The notes beneath the pieces are model-generated. The model worked only from the letters and a program-made list of their open reading frames with translations, was not told the origin of the DNA and did not search any database. Made by a program: the position numbers and the translations under genes. Positions 56,480 through 64,000 of a DNA stretch of 64,000 bases are shown here, piece by piece; the stretch's first letter is position 1, and the number at the start of each line of letters is the position of its first letter. The DNA is from Sabellastarte sp. h YS-2021 (lineage: Eukaryota; Annelida; Polychaeta; Sabellida; Sabellidae): contig OZ024936.1 in assembly GCA_964017235.1 (NCBI GenBank), forward strand, positions 32,510,040 to 32,574,039, in the 5' to 3' direction.

Positions 56480-56940
56480 GCAGCATTCCTTCTTCTGTTT
56501 AGAAGTGTTTGTTTACCACGATTCACCCTCCATTATATTCTACATTGTCGAGTAACACTGCGTGTATGTCGACGAGAAGAAATTAGAAGGAAAGAAGAAT
56601 GCATCTCTGACGTCATCACTTCCAGCTTATGTTGTCACGTGACACAGACCTGGTCACATGATACGCATTCAACAATGGAGGAATCGTGTTTTCAACAGAA
56701 GTTTTCATCAGAAGAAGACGACCATTTAATTCTCAACACCCATTTTTAACTGGCAAGAAAAATCCAGCAACTCATCTGTTGGCCTGAAAAATTAGATGAC
56801 AAGTCGTCACAGAAATCTGCGAGTTTTGAAGTGCCGGTCATGTGATTTCACAGATCTCCATACACGACCGGCAAGGCTAGCAGAAGAAATTGTGACTCCA
56901 CAGATCCCCAAGTGTGACCGGTTCAGCTAGCAAGAAGAAG

Positions 56941-58220
56941 ATGACCAGGTCTAAACCCCCTGTGCTGAATTTTACCAGTACCAGCTCTGCTCAGACTACC
57001 GGTGGGGTCTCCAGCTAGCCCTCTGATCCCCGCTTTGACCCTACCTTGGTACGGGTACTGGGGCAGGTTGAGAGTAAGAAGATCTACCAACCAGTTACAG
57101 AGGATGGGCCTACCAGGAACCAGTTATAAAAGTTGCTCCAGTTACAGAGCCTACCCACTGGGTGCCGGCTACACAGCCCTCATTGACCAGTGTGCTTCCC
57201 CTTAGCCGGTTACAGAGCCCACCAGACCAGTTTACAGGCAGAAAATACAGGTGAATTAACCAGACTGCCCCTGGCGGTTTCAAGAATCTGGTTACAGAGA
57301 GAATTTTTTTTTTTTTTTTTAACGGTTACAGAGAGAATTTTCTGGTTACACAGAGATCTGCTGCTCCCACCATCCCAGTGCTGACAGCAGCCTCACCGGT
57401 TACAGAGTTTACCGGATAGAGAGAATTTACCGGTTACACAGAGATCTGCTGCTCCCACCATACCAGTGCTGAGAGCAGCCTCACCGGTTACAGAGAGAGG
57501 TTACCGGTTACAGAGAAATCAGTTGTTCCCATGGGCAGAAGACAACCTAAATCAACAAGTCCAGTGAGGACAACAGGGTCACCAGTTACAGAGATTTGCC
57601 GGTGTCAGTCAGATAGACAGGAAGTTCTTCAGTAAATTGCCTCAACCAACCGGTTACAGAACCTAATGACCGGGTTCCGGCTTACAAAACCTCCATGGAC
57701 CAGTAGCTTCATACCAAGCCGGTTACAGAGTCTACTGGTCTGGCTTATAGGCAGAGAAATTCCGGTGAAGAAACCTGATTGAAACTGGAACACCAGCTTA
57801 CTGGATTGACAGATCTACTAAGTGATCAAATAATGATACAGACCTGTGGCTGTCTGATTTCTTGGTTACAGAGAAGCATCAGTTTACCGGTTCTTTACCA
57901 GTTAAGTGGCTTACCGGTTACTGAGAAGTGTTGGTTACAGAGAAAGCCTTCTGATTCCACCATTACGGACAGGAAGAAGGCAGTTCTTCAGATAAGCCTA
58001 TCCCTGCTGAGATGTTGTCGCCCAGTTCTGCCAGCTCAAATGAGTTTTTCACAGAACTGTGGACCCACCAGGAACCGGTTACAGAGCATTGCTTAACCTA
58101 TAACTGGTTAGGCCCTGTTACTGGGCAGGTCCACAGGACTGGCTAACAGACCTGCCGAGGCCCTTTAAGGGTCCAAATGGCCATCTTAGACCAACCAGCT
58201 GCTGCCTGAGGAAGCTGGTT
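56941..58220 (+). pseudogene. DIRS-E gag-like region rich in CCGGTTACAGAG repeats
   Basis: A frame opening MTRSKPPVLNFTSTS (ATG at 56941) stops soon after. The region holds about 15 scattered copies of (A)CCGGTTACAGAGA or near variants, which would encode Pro-Val-Thr-Glu where the frame is right. It includes a local duplication of CACAGAGATCTGCTGCTCCC (57351 and 57437). I infer a decayed gag with an expanded PVTE-type repeat; the alternative is a non-coding motif array. No domain is recognisable. Confidence 0.45.
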
Positions 58221-59560
58221 ACAGAGAAATTCTTAGACTGTTGAGATGACAGTATCTCAACCTGCCTGGCCAGTCAGTCAGCCTACTGTCAGGATCTCCT
58301 AGCTGGTTGAAAGTGACTATAAAATTATCCAACTACCTATCAGCCTTATCTTATCAGACCCACACCAGCCAGTTACTCTTGCCGGTGAGATGTCTAACTC
58401 AACCGGACAGGTTAGGCTACTGCCAACAAGAAGTCTGCTGTATCAGTTATTCTGGAGGTTCATCAGTTTTTTGTTACTGGTTCCAGGGAGATACCAGTGA
58501 TCCAGCCTCCTAGACTGGCCACCCAGCTTGCCATTTACCCAGCTCGTGACCAGTATCAGCTGACACCAGGGGCCTGAATTTGCAAACTCGAGCTTCCCCT
58601 CAAGATTACAACCCTTTTATCTGTTAATCAGACCAGGGATCACAGTTCTCATAATGGCTCAGTACCCTAAATGAGTCGGATGGTTTTCCAGGAACCTCAT
58701 AAACCTCTCTTCAGCCAGAAGAGTGGCTAACCTCAAGGTTCCCTACTCCCTCACCCCATTCAGCCAACAAGGAAGTGCCAGAGTTTGCTCATCCAGGGCG
58801 TTCCCTGCCTATTCATGCACTCCCGTCTGGTCTGTTTTCACAGTACACAGGGGGTGTCCTCTTGGTGGTGGCGAAGGAGGTCTAACTATGACATTACTAA
58901 GCACCACAATCCACCAGCACGACTGGTTGGTCAATTCCGGTTCCCACCAAACCTGTCTCCAACATACACAATCTAGTAGCTCTGTGTCAGGAGTAAGTTT
59001 GAATGGTATCATGGGAAATTAGAACTGGACCTTGAGCAAGAATTCGACTTGGTAGGCTACCAGTCCAGTCTGGAAGAAGGCCTGGTGAGATCAGTCCTAG
59101 GGCGTTTGCAGACGTTATCTGCAATCCAGGAACTTCTCTCCGGACCGACATGCCCGGTCCGGCGGCTGATCCCCTAATAACATTACTGACAGCCACAGCA
59201 AGGCATGTCCACATAGGTGGCCTTCCTCATCAGGCAGATACAGTGACAGTTGATGAACAGCAGGAGACTACCTGAATCACTAGAAAAGGTGATCCCAGTT
59301 GAGGAATTAAAGGCGGTCTTTTGGCCCTAAAAGAGTTCCAAAACCCCTGCTTGAACTATATTGCTGTTGTAGCTACAGACAACCCCATGGTGGCGGTATG
59401 TATAAAGGGGGGATGAAATCGGACCCTCTTTGTGCCTTCTTGTGGAGAATCCTGACCTGGTGTACCAGGAACAGGTGACTCAGAGCCCGACACATCCACG
59501 GCTGGCCAAATGTGATAGCAGACAAGCTATCCAGGCTAGGACAGACCATTCAAACAGAAT
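58221..59560 (+). pseudogene. DIRS-E reverse transcriptase region, heavily decayed
   Basis: By position this should hold RT. Phrases resembling a DIRS RT/RNase H (for example GTAGCTACAGACAACCCCAT, which would encode VATDN near 59361) can be made out, but frames are broken throughout and I could not trace the YxDD box. Confidence 0.45.
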
Positions 59561-59589
59561 AGTCCCTCCTTCCAAGGTCTTCAAGCAAT

Positions 59590-59960
59590 ATGCTGCCGGT
59601 GGCACCAGCCTCAAGTGGACCTGTTTGCCACCAGGCTCAACAACAACTACATCTCTGTCTCACTAGTTCCAGATCCACAAGCCCGGGCAGTAGAGGCCCT
59701 CAGTCTACCTTGGGAGGATCTGGACCCACATGCCTTCCCACCAGCACCCTTCTTGGGCAAGTGGTGGAGAAGTTGCAGGTCCACCCATGCAACAGACTCC
59801 TACTGATTGCACCAGGGTGGCCCAACATACCTTGGTTCTGGGACCTGGTGACCATGTCAAGTCAGATCCCACTGTGTCTGCACTTTCTGTCTGATCTTTG
59901 GCTCAGCTATTCCACCAGACCCTTCACAGGAACCTGGTAAATCTGAGTCTACATGCCTGG
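59590..59960 (+). pseudogene. DIRS-E RT/RNase H C-terminal extension remnant
   Basis: The frames LKWTCLPPG and MDLFATRLNNNY..SLVPDP and LSLPWEDLDPHAFPPAPFL match the DIRS-A segment VDLFATHLNHKLP..SPIPDP and LTAYAYPPTALL. A following piece (LIAPGWPNIPWFWDLVTMSS) corresponds to IVIAPGWPGMPWFWDLVQLS in DIRS-A. At least two frameshifts separate them. Confidence 0.8.
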
Positions 59961-60039
59961 CCCTTAGAGCCCCAGCTTCCAAGGAAGCAGGGCTTCCCTG
60001 AGGCAGTGGCAGCTCCAATTGAGGCTCATCAAGAGGATC

Positions 60040-60900
60040 AACCAGATCAGTATATGAGGCAAAGTGGACCATATGTTTTACAAAGTGGTACCTCAGTAAT
60101 CAGATGGATTTCAGCACACCATCTCAAAAATAAAAAGAAAAAAAAAAAAGCAAGCCATAGCTGACTTCCCTCTGTACTTTTTTCAAGACAGGAAGTTACA
60201 GCCGGGCACCATTGATGGACCATCTGTTTTACAAAGTGGTACCTCAGTAATCAGGTGGATTTCAGCACACCATCTCAAAAAAAAACAAAAAAAAAACAAG
60301 CCATAGCTGACTTCCCTCTGTACTTTTTTCAAGACAGGAAGTTACAGCCGGGCACCATTGATGGACCATATGTTTTACAAAGTGGTACCTCAGTAATCAG
60401 GTGGATTTCAGCACACCATCTCACACCAGCACACCGTGGTTAATGCAGCCCTGGCCCCCACTCTGGATAAGGCACTGAAGGGTGACAGGTCCATATGTCC
60501 AGTCAGAGCCCTGCGTTACCATCTGGGTAGGACCTCAGATCTTGGGCATAACAAGGAGCTGGTCTTTGTCTCCTTCCAAGAAAGGTTTCGACAAGGACAT
60601 CTCTCCTACCACCATCTCCTCATGGATCAAGCTACTGTGATCCTATGCTATGAGCTCTCTGACCAGCAAGCCCTCACCTTACATCAGGCCAAGCCCATGA
60701 TGTTAGGGCCTTTGCTGCTTCTAAGGCATTCCAGTCGGGAGTCTCCTTAGAACAGTACTCTCAGCCTGCCACTGTAAGTCACATATCACCTTCACACAGT
60801 TCTTCTGAAGGATGTGGCTAGGGCTGAGTTAGAGCCTCTTTACTTGGGCCCAGTAGTGGCTGCTCAGCAGATCCACAAATAGCCCTTATATTGAGGAGAT
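60040..60900 (+). pseudogene. DIRS-E tyrosine recombinase remnant with triplicated segment
   Basis: The N-terminal part (DFPLYFFQDRKLQPGTIDG) matches DFFMYLYQDLKRRPSTIDG of DIRS-A. A block of about 150 bp with an A-rich tract occurs twice and a third time in part (60060-60430), destroying the frame. The downstream part keeps CPVRALRYHLGRTSDL, ELVFVSFQERF and, after a frameshift, the His-x-x-Arg region (GTTAGGGCCTTTGCTGCTTC near 60700). The tail encodes LGPVVAAQQI as in DIRS-A. Confidence 0.8.
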
Positions 60901-61015
60901 TTGTATCCTTGTACATAGTGTAAATAGTTCATGAGACTATTGACATTTTTCCTCTGGGAGGTTTGTTTGCCTTCGGGGATTGAACTCATCCCTCTCTTCC
61001 CCTACCTCAGAGCAG

Positions 61016-61240
61016 GTCCGTAAAAAAGGGGGGGGGCAACACTGGTATAGCCCCGGCAACCGGGCTCTGGTAACCACCATGGACCTATAGGTCTCCTGAC
61101 TAAGTCAGCCTAGACCGTAGGTTAAAAATTTTGTTACCATTTTGAGTTCACACCAAGTCCCTAGTAACTTACCCACCAACCAAGCGGTAGTTATTCAGCA
61201 ATTGTCCATTGGATAGGATGAATTAACGCAATAACATTGC
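61016..61240. other. DIRS-E 3' untranslated region and internal complementary region
   Basis: Non-coding, with a G tract at 61030. CAATTGTCCATTGGATAGGA near 61199 resembles the terminal CAATTGTCCATTG at 61508, consistent with a complementary region. Confidence 0.55.
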
Positions 61241-61565
61241 AAATTTAATAAGTAAATTAAATTTTTATAAGTTAATACCCTATCCAATGGACAGGCAAGG
61301 CCCTCCCACTGACCCCGCTACCAGCTTACTAGGGGTCTAAATCTGTTTAGACAACGAAAAAGATGAACTGACGTCACTCTGTCTAGACAGGAAGCAAGTA
61401 TGATGCGCCACCTAGCGAATGCACATTACTGACTGGTCCTGCCGGTATTATATACAGGACGTCTTTTTCTGGCGTTTGGCGGGACCGGTCGCGCCGACCG
61501 GTAAAGCAATTGTCCATTGTAGAGGGTATTAACTTATAAAAATTTAATTTACTTATTAAATTTGC
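61238..61565. repeat. DIRS-E palindromic 3' terminus
   Basis: The arms 61238-61291 and 61510-61565 are near-perfect inverted repeats rich in AT (AAATTTAATAAGTAAATTAA). The loop holds CpG-rich sequence and a TATATA near 61450, possibly the terminal-repeat promoter. This parallels the 9160-9470 palindrome of DIRS-A. Confidence 0.75.
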
Positions 61566-61566
61566 A

Positions 61567-62235
61567 ATTTTCCATTTTTGGCAAAAATTCAAAATGGCCA
61601 CCATTTTTGGGGAGAGTAAAATTTTTTGAAAAATTCCAAGAGTACATTAATTAGATACCCTGTGGGTCGAAAATTTCGACGAAATCGCTCTATCTCGCAC
61701 AGTTAAGGAGATAGAAGCAAATTTGTGTTTTTGCATTTTTGGCAAAAATTTGAAAATTCAAAATGGCCGCCATTTTTGGGGAGAGTAAAATTTTTTGAAA
61801 ATTGCCAAGAGTACATTTCTTAGATACCTTGTGGGTCGAAAATTTCGACGAAATCGTTCTATCTCGCATGGTTAAGGAGATAGAAGCAAATTTGTGTTTT
61901 TCCATTTTTGGTGAAAATTTAAAATGGCCGCCATTTTTGAGGAGAGTAAATTTTTTTAAAAATTGCCAAGAGTACATTGATTAGATACCCTGTGGGTCGA
62001 AAATTTCGACGAAATTGCTCTATCTCGTACAGTTAAGGAGATAGAAGCAAATTTGTGTTTTTCCATTTTTGGCAAAAATTCGAAAATTCAAAATGGCCGC
62101 CATTTTTGGGGAGAGCAAAATTGTTTGAAGATTGCCAAGAGTACATTGCTTAGATACCCTGTGGGTCAAAAATTTCGATGAAATCGCTCATCTCGCACGG
62201 TTTAGGAGATAGACATATTTATGTTTTTTGCTACG
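61567..62235 (+). repeat. Tandem array of the GTCGAAAATTTCGAC family
   Basis: Four monomers (GTGGGTC at 61662, 61831, 61992, 62161; 161-169 bp) match those at 49741-50242. They retain AAAATGGCCGCCATTTTTG in most units. The array starts immediately at the DIRS-E terminus and runs into another repeat family near 62236. Confidence 0.85.
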
Positions 62236-63074
62236 TAGCTATTACTCAGGAGGTTAAAGCTATTACCACCAACAAAAATACCAAGCAAGCAATTGACACT
62301 ATAAACCTTCACACCAAATTTTAAAAAGATGAGTTAAATATGTTTCCTTTAAAAGAGTGAAAAGAGAAATGCAATTCAGAGTAGGCTCAAAGTAGCAAAA
62401 CAGCTATTACTCAGATAGCTACAAAGCTATCATCGACCAAAAGCTATCCTGGCCAAACTATTGACCCAATTATTCTTCATATAAATTTTTGTGAAGATAG
62501 AAAACATTGTTTTATTAAAATGTCCAGAAAAAGTCAACTCAAAATAGCATAATAGCTATATAGCACAGTAGCTATTACTCAGTTAGCTATAAAGGTATTA
62601 TCACCAAAAGCAATCCCAAGCAAGCTACTGATCCAATAATCCTCCATCCCAAAGTTTGTGAACATAGGTGAAATACTTTTCCTTTAAAATGCTTAAAATA
62701 AAAAAGCTACTAAAAGTAGCTAAGTAGCTATTACTCAGTCAGTTATACAGCTATTATCACTAAAAGCAATCCTAAGCAAGCTATTGACCTAACTATTGCT
62801 CATACAAAATTTGGTAAAGATATGTCAAATATTTTTCCTTAAAATGCCCGGAAACAAAAGAAGTACACAAAAGTAACTAAGTAGCTATTACTCAGTTAGC
62901 TATAGAGCTATCTTCACCAAAAGGAATTCCATGCAAGCTATTAACCCAGTAAACACCCATACCAAATTTGGTAAGCATCGGATAAATACTTTTCCTTGAA
63001 ATGACCGGAAACCAAGCATGACGGACGGCGGAAAAAGCAAAAATAATATGTCCACCCCCTAGTGGGGTGGACAT
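62236..63074 (+). mobile_element. Helentron-like element with GTAGCTATTACTCAG monomers
   Basis: Five monomers of about 155-170 bp carry GTAGCTATTACTCAGTTAGC or variants and ACCAAATTTGGTAA. The 3' end is a 27-bp hairpin (63048-63074) with arms ATGTCCACCCC and GGGGTGGACAT. An inverted fragment of the same family lies at 2665-2860. The monomer shares a core motif with the 155- and 160-bp satellites. Confidence 0.7.
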
Positions 63075-64000
63075 AATACTGGCGAATACTGCTTCTTACT
63101 CCATAAAAGTGACAAATATGTTGAATATTTGCAGAATAAATACCAATATTTTATGTTTCAAAATAGTGTAAATGTGCAAAATTAGCATTTTAATTCTGTG
63201 GGATATAAAATTTCTCCGCTATCCGTTTTGGAACAAAAACTTGCAGATGAAAAATACTCCCGAAATCGTCATTATAAGCTACATCAAAAATGGCCAGTTT
63301 TGTGATAAAACCAGGCGAAAATCATAGAAAAACAGTATAAAATCATTAATTTAGTTCAAATTATACCAGTAAAGTACAATTCTGTGACGATAAAAATTCG
63401 AATTCCTACACTGACATACCCCCAGTGTACCGGAAACAAAACGTAAACATCGTTTGTTTTGATTAGTTTCGCGAGAAGAACTGTCAACTCACGATCATCC
63501 GATTATTACAGTGACTTTTGCTCATTTTCATTGCATGAAAATCCATGAAAAATGGTGGAAAAATTGCAAGTTCAAAATTATAGTTCTTACTGCATAAGAA
63601 AATAAAAGAGAATAAAAGAAACATGCGAACTAAAACATGGCTTTTACTACCTTATGCAAATATATTTGCCATCTACACAAAAATCTACCCTATCAAAATT
63701 ATACTTTGTGAAGTATTTCTGGCCACTATCCCTGTACAATCCTTAAAATATAAATGACAATAGATGGGCATTAATACAATCCTTTAAAACACTCGCAAAG
63801 TCTGGTCGCATTGAGTTGAGAATTTTGCTCTCTCCGAGTACATCTTGTTGATTCTGGACCGATTATCAGTTAGAAAAATGGCTGAATAGTTTACCATGAC
63901 AACTGGAGGCAATTCCCAGCACTATATAGCACCACAAATGTAAATTGAAAGCAACTGTTTACCAAATGAATTCATCTTTTTGTTATTTGACCCAGTTACT
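63075..64000. other. Non-coding DNA, no gene seen
   Basis: AT-rich with a slightly CpG-richer patch near 63400-63500. No open frame over 60 codons, splice-bounded exon or repeat was recognised. It is presumably intron or upstream sequence of the patched gene. Confidence 0.5.

Larger units (their letters stand above)
56480..61566 (+). mobile_element. DIRS-E, diverged plus-strand DIRS element, decayed
   Basis: RT/RNase H C-terminal and tyrosine recombinase remnants are in DIRS order on the plus strand. The 3' end is palindromic: 61238-61291 is the inverse of 61510-61565. The lineage differs from DIRS A to D (little DNA similarity, different gag). The start is set by the repeat flank at 56479 and is uncertain, because I could not match a 5' terminal repeat to the 3' end. 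Many stops and frameshifts show it is inactive. Confidence 0.72.

Noticed and set aside
57002-58513. Several plus-strand ORFs of 60-105 codons in DIRS-E
   Set aside because: They occupy conflicting frames over the CCGGTTACAGAG region and do not match each other or a known domain.
1-64000. tRNA and rRNA genes
   Set aside because: No cloverleaf with conserved A and B boxes and no rRNA-like conserved stretch was noticed on either strand; a covariance-model scan would be needed to exclude decayed tRNA-derived repeats.

Overview
The window is animal nuclear DNA, AT-rich and dominated by repeats. The repeat families (DIRS retrotransposons, a non-LTR element, pearl/Helentron-like tandem-repeat elements) and a patched-type gene with long introns suggest a marine invertebrate, most likely a mollusc such as a bivalve. 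That assignment is inference; no species-diagnostic gene is present.

The only host gene I can support is on the minus strand. Four exons (55611-55491, 32275-32152, 8703-8531, 1889-1641) have consensus splice sites and compatible phases. They join into about 222 residues covering the sterol-sensing/patched domain of a PTCHD3-like RND-family membrane protein, including the GIGVDD motif. The introns are about 23.2, 23.4 and 6.6 kb and consist largely of mobile DNA. At the far left edge a TATA box and an acidic/basic 5'-partial ORF (200 to 1, minus) may begin another transcription unit.

Mobile elements, left to right: a foldback MITE (1090-1622); two pearl-like elements with 146-bp monomers (2897-4451, 5540-7298); DIRS-A (9160-15544), the best preserved, with gag, RT/RNase H, tyrosine recombinase, inverted terminal repeats and internal complementary region; an 8-kb Helentron-like satellite element with a threefold 1523-bp higher-order repeat (15735-23677); a related element (23968-25457) fused to 3'-truncated DIRS-B (25458-31192), which holds a third pearl-like insertion; a 5-kb satellite element (32442-37490); decayed DIRS-C (38165-51076), which carries a non-LTR retrotransposon with 14-bp target duplications (43304-49253) and another tandem-repeat element (49712-50718); internally deleted DIRS-D (51800-53212); a GGCCAT-repeat element (53213-54770); a different, plus-strand DIRS-E (about 56480-61566); and two more arrays (61567-63074).

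Three observations stand out. First, two separate patched exons have had their 3' end plus splice donor tandemly copied into the following intron, giving arrays of decoy donors. Second, the pearl-like monomers carry five AGGTCA nuclear-receptor half-sites in fixed DR0-DR8-DR1-DR5 spacing. Third, two other tandem families carry a YY1/Pho-like ATGGCGGC core in most monomers. DIRS A to D all lie in the same sense as the host gene. Every transposon ORF except the DIRS-A tyrosine recombinase has at least one visible break.
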